From the NCBI GenBank assembly GCA_022266195.1, contig WHVY01000001.1:14446001-14510000 (forward strand): a stretch of DNA of 64,000 bases. The letters are read 5' to 3'. Below, in pieces: positions 49,525 to 61,900 of this stretch (position 1 is the stretch's first letter; every line of letters starts with the position of its first letter). The position numbers were made by a program, and so were the translations under genes. The notes below the pieces were generated by a model. The model was given only the letters and a program-made list of their open reading frames with translations. It was not told where the DNA came from and did not search any database. The DNA comes from Tetranychus cinnabarinus (taxonomy: Eukaryota; Arthropoda; Arachnida; Trombidiformes; Tetranychidae).

Positions 49525-50846
49525 ATGGTAAGTTAATTTAATTCTTAGATTTTAAACTTTACTTCTTTTCTGATTTCCTATTACTCAAATTCTTCAATCA
49601 TCTTTTCTTATTTATATTCTTTCCTTTTAACTAAAGGCTCGTGGCTTGAAGAAGCACTTGAAGCGGTTAGCAGCTCCTAAATCATGGATGTTGGACAAAT
49701 TAGGTGGTGTGTTTGCCCCTCGTCCATCTACTGGACCTCACAAACTACGAGAATCAATCCCTCTCGTAATCATTTTACGTAATCGACTCAAATTTGCTTT
49801 AACCAACGCTGAAGTTACCAAGATTGTTATGCAGCGTACAATCAAAGTTGATGGTAAAGTTAGGACTGATACCAACTATCCAGCTGGATTCATGGGTAAT
49901 TATCTATTTAATTTTAACTTGAGAGCCTTTCATCGAAGACGTTTAACAACCTTTTATTTGTTAATCGTTCAAAATAAGGCATAAAGAAATGACTCTCAAT
50001 AAGGTCTCTCGTTGCGTACTTTGTCAATTATCTTTGGGAATTACCCATTTGAGATACAATGCTAATTTTTTTCTTTCTTTTTAGATGTTTTGACCATTGA
50101 TCGTACTAAGGACTTCTACAGGATTCTCTACGATGTTAAGGGTCGATTCACACTCCACAGGATTAGACCCGAAGAGGCTACTGTAAGTTGACATAAATGC
50201 TTGTTATAACCACGTGTCTTATTCACTCTTCCGTTTTTTCTTCAGTACAAATTATGTAAGGTTAAGAGAGTTCAAACTGGACCTAAAGGAGTTCCATTCA
50301 TTGTTACACACGATGCACGAACCATTCGATACCCTGATCCTTTGATCAAGCCCAATGACTCTGTTAGAATTGATATCGCTACTGGTAAAATCTTGGATTT
50401 CTTGAAGTTCGAAACTGGTAATTTATGCATGGTTACTGGAGGACACAATTTAGGTCGAATTGGTACCATCACTTCTAGGGAGAGACATCCTGGTAGTTTT
50501 GACATTGTTCATGTCAAGGATTCTCATGGACACAGTTTCGCCACTCGGTAATTTTTTTATTACCCTTTGCCTTTCCTAGTCATATTTCTAATAGATGATG
50601 AGCTTTTGTCCTAAATCTTGAACTCTATGATAGTTTGATTAGTCTTACTGAAAAAATAATTTAAAATAATTTCATACGTTTTTTGGGTCAAATTTTAATT
50701 GTTATCTTTGTCTTTGCAGGTTGAATTATATCTTCGTTATTGGAAAGGGCTCTAAGCCATACATCTCACTTCCTAAGGGTCGTGGTATCCGTCTGACTGT
50801 TGCTGAAGAAAGAGATAAGCGTTTGGCTCTTAAGCGACTAAGTTAA
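49525..50846 (+). CDS. RpS4: 40S ribosomal protein S4 (eS4)
   Basis: Five exons: 49525-49527 (ATG only), 49637-49895, 50085-50182, 50246-50547 and 50720-50846 (789 nt, 262 aa), against about 261-263 aa in other animals. The protein is eS4 of the small ribosomal subunit: ARGLKKHLKRLAAPKSWMLD at the N-terminus, the RS4NT/S4 region with DKLGGVFAPRPSTGPHKLRE, the central domain (KGRFTLHRI), the KOW-like segment NLCMVTGGHNLGRIG, and a C-terminus ending EERDKRLALKRL. No residue is obviously missing. A first coding exon that holds only the start codon is common in ribosomal protein genes. Poly(A) signal near 51027. Confidence 0.97.
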
Positions 50847-51438
50847 ATTTTCAGTAATGTCAATATTCGGATTAAAATATTAAAACATTTTGATTATCAA
50901 CCAATTGTTCTATCGAATTTCATTTTATCAATATTCAAGTCATCGAACTAACAATCGGTGATTGGGCAAAATACATAAAGAACAAATTAGTAAATCGGCT
51001 TTCAGAATTATGATTCTTTCAAGTTTAATAAACGAGCAGTTAAAACCAGTCACTGTTTGTTTATCTATTAAAGTAAAATTATCTTCTTATCAGCTTTAAT
51101 CACATTTCTTAATTATGGAAACCTGTAGCTTAAATAAACAAGGCAGGAAACCTATTAGTAAATTATTAAGACTGTTCACCGTGAGAAATTCATCTGATGA
51201 ATTTCATCATCAATGATAAAGCGTATTAATTTTGCACTGTTTTGCCTTTTCTATTTTAAACTCGCATTTCGCCCGAAATCGAACCATGCTCTTTCTATTT
51301 AAACTCTAGAAGACGAAAATAAAGAAACAGCCATACGTGCAAAATCAAATATATATTAGATTGAATGAAATAAAATATTTGTGTACCGTTTTGAATTTCA
51401 ACGTTTGTAATTAGCTTGAATTTTAAATTTATTACAAT
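50847..51438. other. convergent 3' spacer
   Basis: Lies between the RpS4 3' end (+) and the next minus-strand gene. AATAAA at 51027-51032 on the plus strand. No gene seen. Confidence 0.5.
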
Positions 51439-53435
51439 CTATAATCTGGATATTTTACGATTGGCCGAAGAAAGATGCCAAGATTGATTATGATTGATAC
51501 AATTGCTAGAGTTGAGTGTTTGATGGTGGTGGGAGTTATGAGAATGGCTATGGTTGTTATGATGGTTGTTGGTATTTTGTTTACTTGAGTTCTGCATCGA
51601 AAACACAGATCGGGTCTGATGATGAGGTTGAAGAACAGGTTGAGAATGGGAATGAGAATGGGTATGAGAGTGAGCATGAGGATGCGGGTTCAAATGAGAA
51701 TGTAAGTGAAGATGGTGATTGAGATGAGAATCCAGGTCCATGGCTACCCTTTCAGCTCCACGGTGTGAAAAAGATGAGGTAAGATAGTTTTTAGGTGGAG
51801 GGTAATTTTGACCCGCTCTAGGATCACACTCTTCTATTTGCAATGGACACAGAGGCGAATCCCATTTAAGTTCACTAAGTAAACACAGTTTATCATTTGG
51901 AGGAATCTGACAGTGGTCGATACCTGCATATATATACAACATTTTTAAATAGGATGCATCCCATTCAGTCATATCAATTTTATCAGCTTTAACCAAGAGA
52001 AAAAATTTGGTGATCAACGACTCCGGGACATACTTTTGTACCAAATTACTAGAATCGTCCTCATCTTCCGGTTTAGATTCACTAGGTTGTAAACCACTGA
52101 CGTTTTCATCTGATGATTCATTTTCATTATTAGTATTTGTTGAAGTATTATTATTATTACTATTAGTCGGCGTTGGAGGTGGTGTAGTGGTGGCTTCAGG
52201 CGGCGGAGATGAAGTTGATGTTTTATTCTTATTACAGACAGTTTTCTTGCTAATATAAGGCAACATCACATATCCCGAAATATTGACAAAACCGAGGCCA
52301 TCGACATCAGCTTTGGAAAGACCTTGATTAAAGATTAGTTCACTTTGCTCCAAAAATTTACTAAGAGTTACAACATCTGACAGACAAACTACTACGTCTT
52401 TTGAGGTAAATAGCCTATAGCCATAATGATAATCACAGTGGAATCCATTTATTTCATTTAGTAATTTTGCCTCGTTTTCCGTAATGTAGTAACTCCGGAC
52501 ATTTATGCAAGAGAATACTGTCCATGGTAAGGATTCCCTGTATTTACCAATGACCTGTAATGAATAGAAAAGAATTTTAGTCGGTTGAACCAAATGAAGA
52601 TGTAATATTATAAAGAAAAACTGCAGACCAAACTCATTTATCTTGAATAATGAAGTAACTGGAACGTTGTTAGGCGATGGTGCACCTATTTATTTAGGTC
52701 TATCATATTTCAAGCAAAAGGTTCTATCTAAAGTCGTAAAAATCTAGTATTGACGTTACCTTTGATTCGACTACCCTGACTGGTACCAATTTTTGATCTT
52801 CACGGAGAATTACAGGCAATGGGATATCATTAACCGTAGACCAGCCAAATATACCCTTAATACTTTTAGCATCTATACAATTACTTAAATCTTGTACACT
52901 TTCAGGTATTTTCTGTAAGAGAGAGAGAGAGAGCATGGAATAGATTAATACAGAGTAAACATTTTTGAAAGAAAGGAGATATTTCCGGACATTAATTGAT
53001 ACGAATTCTTGACAGCATAATTTAAGTTAAATGAGAGTAAGAACGATCCAAAATAGCTCGTACAAGTGAACCAAATATGAGTTTCAACACTTAAAGAGAT
53101 GCGTTCTGATTTCGTATCTTGTTTTACTTGTAAATCTCCTTCCTTTCAACTCAATAATTTACCTTAGGTAGTTTAGATAAATCTTGGGCTCTTAGTCCAT
53201 TATTTGACGGTCCTGTTGAGCTTGATGCTGCAGAAGACAATGATGATGATGGTATTGAGGGTAAAGCTGATACTGATGGTAGAAACTGGTTAAGGAATAG
53301 GTTGGATGAGCTACTCGTTTTACTTGCCAACAGATCATCACAGTCTCGTCTTTCTCTTTTCACCGATCTTTGATTGCTGTTTGGCATATCTTGTAACCAT
53401 TTTTCCAATATACTCTGTCCTTTTGCAGAGGACAT
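51439..53435 (-). CDS. probable nuclear protein with an unrecognised conserved-looking domain
   Basis: Three exons: 53435-53163, 52912-52760 and 52554-51439 (1542 nt, 513 aa), all phase 0. The N-terminus (about 90 aa) is Ser-rich with a basic RSVKRERR patch. Residues about 92-230 look like a folded domain: IKGIFGWSTVNDIPLPVIL, KLVPVRVVESKVIGKY, LPWTVFSCINVRSYYITE, AKLLNEINGFHCDYHYG and FTSKDVVVCLSDVVTLSKFL. Next come Ser/Thr/Pro/Asn-rich disorder and a second ordered patch (KFFLLVKADKIDMTEWD). The tail is extremely His/Ser/Asn-rich, with SHTHSHSHS-type repeats like those of transcriptional regulators. There is no signal peptide or TM. I do not recognise the family. It could be a chromatin or transcription cofactor; that is inference from composition. 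Confidence 0.75.
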
Positions 53436-56400
53436 TTCCTATTAGATTGACGGCAAGAAAGAGAGAGCTAATTTGCTTATGCACGTAAGTGTGTGTTGTG
53501 TCGCGTATTGTGACAGACTTTCAAAGGCCAGGTGCAACTGGCTCCAGATAGATGAATGGACCACGTGAAAAACCAGAAAATCAATCAGACCAGCCAAATG
53601 GGAATCACAGTCATAGAGTGGTCAAATCACGGTTCTTAAAAAAATTATACGATGGTTGAAGTAGATTTCTTTATTATTGTTGTCTTTCTCACATACACTC
53701 TCTCTCTTCTCTCTACCTTTTATTTCTTCACATCAAGAGAGAGAGGCTCCTATTAGTTACCAATGTATTTGAACCACAACATTAAATCAGCAAAGAAGTT
53801 AGTAATACAAAGTAAAGATTCACCATCCTTGGTCACCAGGAAGTAATCCATAAACAAATAAATAAACTCAATTGTTGTTAAACAAGATGGTGATTAAGAT
53901 TCATGATAAACTTTATAGTGTGATGAGAAAAACAATTGAAGAATCTTACAAAATGTAAATCTTTTTTATTGTGCAAAGAGGGGAAAGGAAACACACGAAA
54001 ATTTAGCGCGTGATTCAAAATATAAGCAAAAAAGAAATATTCGAGTTAAATTGTATTAATATGATGATTAATATGAAACAAAATAATAAGAATACTCGGA
54101 AAATTAAACTAGACTCAAGAAAAATCAAAGTAAACTTAAAGCAATCATTAATTCTGTTCAAATAAAAACATTTTTCTGTAGCTATCTGTAAAGTACGCAT
54201 TAAAGCCAGACTAAAGTAGCAAATAGCAACTGGAGACGATATTAAAAAGCAAGGTTTACTCACTATAAGTAGCAATTTGATGTGAACATAAATATTTAAC
54301 GATTCATTGATAAAATTGATTCTAAGCTAAGATTAATTTGAGACTAATTTTCGCAATGTACTGTCACTTGATAGTCTAATAGGTTACAGAGATTCTGTTA
54401 GCTCAAGCTGACAATTGCCGAAATCTATAAAGACTTGTTTTATCGAAAGGTAAAGACTGTAATTTTTACCATTTTTAATGATAAATTGGTTAAATCGTCT
54501 CAGAACTACTCAAAACAGCGAAAATTATGAGAAAAATTTGCAAAAATTGAAGTCTTACCTTTTTTCTGTTGATGTTAAAATCATGATCCTTATGTTGATT
54601 GTAATCAAATCTGAAACCAAACATTTGGTTAAAATTACACTTGGCTTATGGATATCATCAAATTACGATTAATTTGTATTTTGATGTTGCTGATCTATCA
54701 TTTAAACGGAATAACTTCATTAAACTTCCTTAGGAACAGTTGATGGGTTAACTGGTTTCTAAGCTGAACAAAACCTTGAATAGTTTGTCATTCAAGTCTG
54801 GTGAAAGAGTTGAACACGGAGAAAATGCAGAATTCAAATTAAAAAGTAAAAAATCAGATTATATCAATAACCTTGACCTTCTTTAATGGGTAAAACTGAA
54901 TGGGTAATGAAGTTTCTTTCTTTGTCTTGTTTAGCTCAATTGATCTGTTTTGTCAGTCAAGGACTTGAATCGGGTGTCAATAGTAGATGGATTCAACATT
55001 GTTGTCAATTCTAATGTCGCTAAATGATGAAAGATCCAGAAAGATGAACTGAAACCAATTAGTTAGCACAGGAAGCAATATGCTTGCTTACAATATAATG
55101 TACGTTAGAGCAAAACAAGAGCAAAGTAATAAATAATGTAATAATTGACACAGTTGTGGAAGTACTTATGTCACAATTGTAAAAATACACTGAAATTGTT
55201 CAATAGCAATAACAGATGTAGATAATGCTAATCAATTTTGATAATATTAAAGATAAAATGTTTGAACATTAAAAAAACGCTAGTAATTTTACTCGCCAAA
55301 AGACGGCAGCCTAAGTCTCTCAATAACAATTTTTTTGAAAACAAATTTTCAATTTTAATCAAATTTAACTAAAAACAACAATTTTTTTATTTATTTTGAT
55401 TTGGTGAATGTTTTAATGATTCGAGTGCCCGAAGATTTCTCATGATAGCTTGATTTCCCCTCATTTGGTATAATAAAGGTAAGTTCTGCTAACTTAATTT
55501 ATCAAATGCGAAAGCTTTAATCACTGAAGCAGCCGAGCTTTTGGTTAACTCTCTTTTTCTCTATGTTAAATCTTAGCAATGATAAACACTTATTACATCA
55601 TATAGATCTGGTTCGGCTGATTATATGGAAATACTTGTCCTAAATTTGCTGACTAAAACCAAAGCCAAAAATTGAATATGGAAAAACTTAAACTGGAGCG
55701 AAGCAAAAACAATTAGGAAACAAAATAAGGACTTGGAATTATTTTACTTCAACCAAAGCAAAAGTAGCCATTGGACTCATTTAATGCTCATAGATGAAAC
55801 TTTAAATTGCCTTAAATCTTATTCTTTCACTTGAATTTTTTCTTTGATTTATCCACAGATTTATGAAGAAATGTTTCAACCATTTTTATGGATCTTCAAA
55901 GGCAAACGATAAAAACATTATTGAACTCAAAGAGTGAAATATCAAGCTTATTTGACCTGATTAGTGTCACAAGATTTTTGTAAAGACATTTTAAAACAAA
56001 AGCTGTTCCATCTCTTCGATTTCTTAGAAGTCGAAAATGTCTTCCTGTTCTCTTTACCTTAACCTGTTTTACATTTTTTTGGCTTTAAAATATCTCCTTT
56101 GATCAACTGTAAACTACAATCACATTGGAAATTAATTATATAATAAGCCTCGTGGTGGTGCTCTGAAAGTTGGATAAAGTCTATGATGAATGAAATAAAA
56201 TCAACGGTTACCCTAAACAAATGTAAACAATTATTTGGCTCCGAGACAAAACACATTTTTAATTTCATGGATTATTCAATTAATTGCCTTTTGTTTACTC
56301 GTCAAGGATCATTGCGACTCTCAGGCGAGTCACAGTTTGAAAATAAAATTGATTACGGCTGTTATTCATCTTCCACCAATTTCTTAATCATCAGCCAGTT

Positions 56401-56840
56401 ACTCTTTTCATCTGTAATGCTGTTATAACTACAAAAGAGTTAACATTTGCTCATCAAATCTAGATTGTCATCATCAGTCTCAAGTTACGATTTAACTTAG
56501 CTGTGCTAATTTTCAAAGACCTTGATGTTTTTCTTGGATAAGTTGGAATCCTTCTCCTTGCCGATTTCTTTCCAAGAGAATAAGACAATTTAAAGATTGA
56601 TCACATTTATGATTTACTATCAATTGTTGTCTTTTTGCGGAGTTCACATCCTTTTGACAAACACCTATGAAAAGGTTGAATTAAAGCTGAACACAATAAG
56701 AAGCAAAACATTTTATTATGGATAAACTGTTTTTATTTTCAACCGACTTGTTACATTTTTCATACTCAAGTCAATTTTCAAATGGATCGCAACAATTCAA
56801 TGAGCTGGTGGAAAAGGTGTTTAATGTAATATTTAGCTGA
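53436..56840. other. intergenic, no gene seen
   Basis: About 3.4 kb of AT-rich DNA. The left end holds CT/GA-rich runs (about 53695-53750) that fit the promoter of the minus-strand gene ending at 51439. The open frames in this stretch are short and low in complexity. Confidence 0.5.
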
Positions 56841-57090
56841 TTAAATTCCCGTTGATGGCTGTAATCGAGAAAATTCAACTCTTGATAGGACATTTGGTTC
56901 TTTTGGTGGACGTTCCTTCGGCCAAAGCATGAAGATATTAGATACAAAAAATAACAACAATCAAAACAATCAATACAATTTACCTTGGGCCAGACAGGTT
57001 TCCATCTTGATCTTTTCCTTTCCATGGACTCGCAGCAATTAACATGTTTATAACAAAAATCATCAACTTTAATGTTCATTCTGTCAAAAA
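56841..57090 (-). CDS. two candidate exons, possibly the 3' end of the Vein-like gene
   Basis: Exon 57090-56984 (acceptor TTCACCAG) and exon 56915-56841 (68-nt intron, weak pyrimidine tract) encode DRMNIKVDDFCYKHVNCCES, KRSRWKPVWPK, then ERPPKEPNVLSRVEFSRL and a stop. The joined frame is uninterrupted and protein-like. There is no good in-frame ATG with a signal before MNIKV, so these are likely downstream exons of a larger gene. The first exon accepts phase 1, exactly the phase left by the Vein-like exon ending at 59456, giving a 565-aa product. An independent small gene is the alternative. Confidence 0.35.
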
Positions 57091-57644
57091 CTGGTGAAAC
57101 ATTTAAACCCAAACCGTAAACAGTCACAAATGAAACTAACCTATTTTTGTGGCTATGAATTTTTTGCAAAAGCTTACAATTGAATCGACAAGCTCATTGT
57201 AAAACTAAAACTAAGCTATTCACAATGAAACAACAAAAGGAGCTGAAAAGAGATTAAAATCAGGTTAATTTGGTTTCAATCCTTGACAATTTTCCAATGA
57301 CAAGTAATGGTTAATACAAGTGGATGAGCTGATTAACCTGTTATTAAAGCCATCAGTATCCAAAGTTTAAAACAATCTTCTGTATTAAACAATATCATCG
57401 GAGCATCCTCAGCCTTCTTCAGCATCTTTATCCTCATCCTTGTTCATTTTTTCAAGCAATCAATAGGCGAACTTGCGCAACTATACTAAATACCTGAATC
57501 CATCATCAGAAGTGAAGTCATTGAAACACCAAGAGAACCATTTTTGTTATTTTGTGATTTCTTTCATTAGTCAATTAAATTGTCATCTAAATTGTTGTTG
57601 TAAATCTGTTGAAATCATTGATTTGTGATTGCCAGTCAATAGTG

Positions 57645-58055
57645 ATGAAGATCAAGAATGAGTCTAAAGGGATTCACCAACGCATTGTTACAAATTCATC
57701 CTCAAAAGCTCATCTAACCTCATCAACATCATCCTCATCATACTCGTCTGTCAAAGGAGATGATTTTGAAATAAAAAGGCGAATCATTGCTGATGATGAT
57801 GATTATGGTGAAAGAAACGATGATCACAACAATAGATCAACATATTCATCAAACTCACCAACCTATGAAAATAACCATTCAAAGCAACAGTCAACCTGCT
57901 CTTTTCAAGGTAAAAAAAGCTGTTCAACTTCCGATACGCTCATTGGATTTATACCTTTAATCCTTTTGGTTGCCATTTTGTCCTGCTTTGTGTTTGGCGT
58001 TTTCACCATAATCAAACTAGCAATTAACCATGCCTACAAAGAGGATTACGATTAG
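57645..58055 (+). CDS. small single-pass membrane protein, unknown
   Basis: A single exon of 136 aa, ATG 57645; the frame upstream has no ATG. The N-terminal ~90 residues are polar, Ser-rich and charged, with an acidic IIADDDDYGERND patch and no signal peptide. One long hydrophobic helix near the C-terminus (FIPLILLVAILSCFVFGVFT) is followed by a short tail, KLAINHAYKEDYD. The topology fits a tail-anchored or type II membrane protein with a disordered cytoplasmic head. AATAAA at about 58102 supports expression. It lies on the strand opposite the surrounding Vein-like locus. Family not recognised. Confidence 0.6.
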   Translation: MKIKNESKGIHQRIVTNSSSKAHLTSSTSSSSYSSVKGDDFEIKRRIIADDDDYGERNDDHNNRSTYSSNSPTYENNHSKQQSTCSFQGKKSCSTSDTLIGFIPLILLVAILSCFVFGVFTIIKLAINHAYKEDYD

Positions 58056-58973
58056 ACCATTTCCATGATTGATTAGGATTGAAAGTTTGTCCAACAATTT
58101 AAATAAAGAAAGAAAAGATGAAACCAATTTCAATGTCAATTTAAAATTTTATTATCAACTTTAAGATGATGGCGGCTTGGACACCTTTTTAAATCATAAT
58201 TATGCAAAAGGAGAGAGAGAAATAAATTGATTTTTATAAATCAATTGAAAATTAAGTATCGAAAAGCCGTTGACAAAAAATGACTCGAATGAACATTGTG
58301 CTCAATCAGGTTGTTTGTACGAACATAATTGTTATAATTAACCTCAAACTCAATCAGTTTTACAGCAAAATCATTGCCTTCAATGAAATTGAATGAGAGT
58401 GAAAAGATGAAAAAAACAGGAAAAAAAGTTGTAAAAGCAAAGGTAAGGTTAAGTAGCTTTGATTTTTAGTCAATTAATTAATAATTAAAACAATTTTGGT
58501 TTTGGTAACGAGAAAGTGAATTATTTCAAGGTGAAGATTAGTAAAGGTAAATTTTTGTATGTCGATTGAGAAGCATTAAGTTAATCCAGATGAAAGTTTG
58601 ATGATGAATGTAATGGTTATGGCGATGATTTTATTGGTTGGTTGGTTGGTTGGTTGATTTTGGTGGTTCATGATGATTTCGGTGATTGTTTCAAATGAGA
58701 TAACTTTCGATGGTAATTTTAATGGTTAATTTTGGTAGATTGATTGATGATGAGATGTTGAACTCAACCAGGTGAACAAATTGGTAAACAAATGAATTTA
58801 AATTTGCTTTGGTTGATCATCATTGAATGATTGTTTAATTGTTGAGCAAAGACAAAAAAATCACTGAGTTCAATTTAATTTTCCAATTTGGTTGAGTATT
58901 GAAAAGCAGAAAAAGAAAACAAAACATCAGGTTAACATGAGAGTTATAATTTAATTTAATATCAAATCAATAA
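58056..58973. other. spacer with GGTT repeat
   Basis: AT-rich sequence between the small membrane protein gene and the terminal Vein-like exon. Contains a (GGTT)5-type run at about 58634-58656. Nothing else is supported. Confidence 0.5.
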
Positions 58974-61900
58974 TTATCCACTATTTCTGCCTTTTACAGA
59001 AGCATTTTTGAAATTGCATCGAAGCCCCATAAATCCTTCTGCACAGCTGTTGGAGAAAATTAAAAATTTAAATTAATTTCTGGCAATTAGATATGAAGGA
59101 ATCGGGAAACAGGGAAACGTAAAGAAAAGGTGAATCAACGAGAAGACAGTTATAACAAGATTTAGTATCACTGATTAGCGATTGAAAAAAGCCTAATTTT
59201 TGAAGTGATAAGTGAAAGCTGTGAGGTTGCTTTATGATTTTGATTTCAGTATTGATTGAAATTATGGGTTCACTTTCAACTTGGGTTGCAATTTAGGTTT
59301 AGATTTGGGTTGCGGTTTAGGTTTTAAATGTCAATGGAGACGATTTGTGATTTTGGTTTGATATCTAATTATCTGGATTGTTTAAAGTGAAGCTTGATTT
59401 GGTGCGAAATAGATTGTTTCATTGAGAATAATGAAAATGAAAAAGGTAAACATACATCCAAAGAAACTGAAGACGTGCTTATTTTCACAACGTTGGCCCC
59501 TAAATCCCTCAGCGCATCTGAAAAGGTTCAACAAATTACATTTAATTAGATTGACATGGAGCAATGTGATAATGTGAACATGTTTAAAAGGTGAAGGAAA
59601 TTAATGAAATTGTTTCTTGGGTTTAGACCAACGTTGAAGGTAAGAAAAATGAATGTCAGAACGAGAATAATGTAATGCAATAATCATAATAATAATGATG
59701 ATAATAATAATAATAATAATAATAGGTAATGATGTTGTTGATGATAATAAAGATGTATCAAGAAAGTAAAAGATGACAACATCATGATTAGCATCAACAA
59801 CATGAACAACAACTAAACTAGATGAGATGAACAAGAGAGAGTCATTATGATAATTGATAAAGTTAATGAAGCAAGAATGGAAAGTAAAATAGACTCTTAT
59901 TGGTTCATCATTTTTCGGGTGAGGTCAGGTCACTGAAACCGGGCTCGGGTCATCCATCAATACTGTTTCTACTGTTTTAGTCAATTTCGATTTTTAGATA
60001 CATTCATCAGTCTGGTTCAGGGTTAACTATTCAAAGTGATAAGAAGTAGAAGAGAGAGAAGAAAAAGAAAGAAGAAGAAGAAAGGAAGAAGAAAATGATG
60101 AAGAAGAAGATGATGATGAAGATATTGAGAAAGACCCCTTTTTAGTTTAGTACCGCTTATAAGCGATATATTTATAAGGTAAAGTAAATGGTAAGTTGGC
60201 GTGGCCAAGCCCAACCTAAAACTGACCTGAAGCCCAACTATCCGTGTGGCCTCGACTCAATTAGATCTATTTCTCTTTGGTAGGTCAAAAGAAAGGTAAA
60301 GTAAGCAAAAAGTTCTCTTATTCTGCTTTTCTTCTTCTTCTTCTTTTTCATCTTCTTTCGGGTTCACACAGAATTAACGGGAAAACGATGAAAAATAAAA
60401 GACATTGTAATGGCAAATACAAAAAGCTTTCTCCTTCTTCTTCTTTCTATTCTTTTCTTCTTCTTCTTCTTCTCATCTTTTTACTCTCATCTTTCAGTTT
60501 CTTCTTGCTCTTTCTTCTTCCTTTGACCTATAAAATATTTATTATTGAAACTGAAGTGGCCTTGAAAAGTTGAAAGAACTCAAGAAAGATCAGAGATGAG
60601 CACAGCGGGAGGCTCCAGGTCCAAGTAAAAATGCGAAAGAGAAGAATGAAGACAATATTCGGGTGTAGGAAGATAAAGAAAGAGGGGAATGGCGAAGGAA
60701 AGAAGAAGAGGAAAGGCAAAAGGGAAAAGATAATAACGTACTGGCAAGCGTATTCACCGACACTCTCGTAGAAAGTACAAGTTCCTCCATTGAGACAATA
60801 AGCATTGTGTGGACAGGGCCGACCTTTGGCATGCCAAGGATTGGCTAGGTCGGATGACGATGGTGTTGTTGATGATGATGATGGTGAGAGAGGTAAGGAG
60901 GAGAAGGAAGAAGAAGGTGATGAGGAAAGTGTTGATGATGGTGTTGATGTTGATTGGCCTGGTGATAGGGAGGATGAGTGTGATGACAATTGTGACGGCA
61001 ATTGGGATGACAATGAAGAGCCCAAGTAAGGTGGTACTTTGGACGGTGAAAGTTTAAAGGATGTTTTAGACGAGAAGGTCGATGGTGGTGAAGATAAAGA
61101 TGATAGTTGAGAAGGTTGTTGAGTTGATACTTGTGAAGATGATGGTGTTAATGACAATGTACGGTTTCGATGAAGTGAAGTAACAATGACGCGTACTTTA
61201 CCAATGGAAGGTTCATGGGCAATCACATTTATTGCTTTACATTCATAATATCCAGTGTCCATTGGCAAAACTGGTTTAATTTCTAATAAAGATACATCCC
61301 TAGAAGAAGAAGAAGAAAAAGGAAGAAAAAAAAAGATGAAAGAGATGATGAGTGAGAAGAGGAGGAAAAAGAAGAGAGAAGAGAAGTCGGTTCCTTTTGC
61401 AGTTAAAAGTATATTGTGACCTGAGGCCATAAGTTTTGAAGCCTCCCCCGCTCCATAAACATGGGAGGCCGCTCTTGATAATTTCTAGGTTCGCTGGTTA
61501 GACAGTAAAGGTAACAAGGGTTAAGGGTCAAAGAGGGTTAGAGTAACAAAAGGACCAACAAGATGACAGAGAAGCTCACACACACAACACACACACTAAA
61601 GGTATTTGGACTTACAACGCGAAACAACTTCTTACCTTCTTAAAGATCTAATACTAATGCGTCCTTTGCTTTTCAAGCTTTTACCATTCTTAAACCATTC
61701 AATCCATGGTAAAGGGTTACCGTTTACTTTGCATTTAAGGCGCAATTTGCTCTTTAATTGTATTTTTAGATCACCATTAAGACCTTTAACTTCCGGTGCG
61801 CGGGCTAAAAGTAAATAATAAAGATGATAATAAGGATCGGGAAAGGGTCACAATTGGCCAGAGAAAGAGAGAGAAAAGGGTCAAAGAGGTGAACAGCAAA

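Noticed and set aside
51260..51300. tRNA B-box-like sequence (GAAATCGAACC)
   Set aside because: No A box or cloverleaf can be formed around it.
57091..57169. 5' extension of the 57-kb minus-strand frame as an independent 86-aa protein
   Set aside because: The frame begins at TTG, not ATG, and an acceptor site (TTCACCAG) lies at its middle, so the upstream part is more likely intron.
58634..58656. GGTT run as a telomere-like or CRISPR-like repeat
   Set aside because: Too short, unspaced, and the unit does not match arthropod telomere repeats; simple microsatellite.
60528..60741. Read-through of the Vein-like EGF exon into 3' sequence
   Set aside because: The frame past the GTACGT donor is Phe/Ser-rich intron and would leave the EGF domain with four cysteines; the two downstream half-EGF exons complete it properly.
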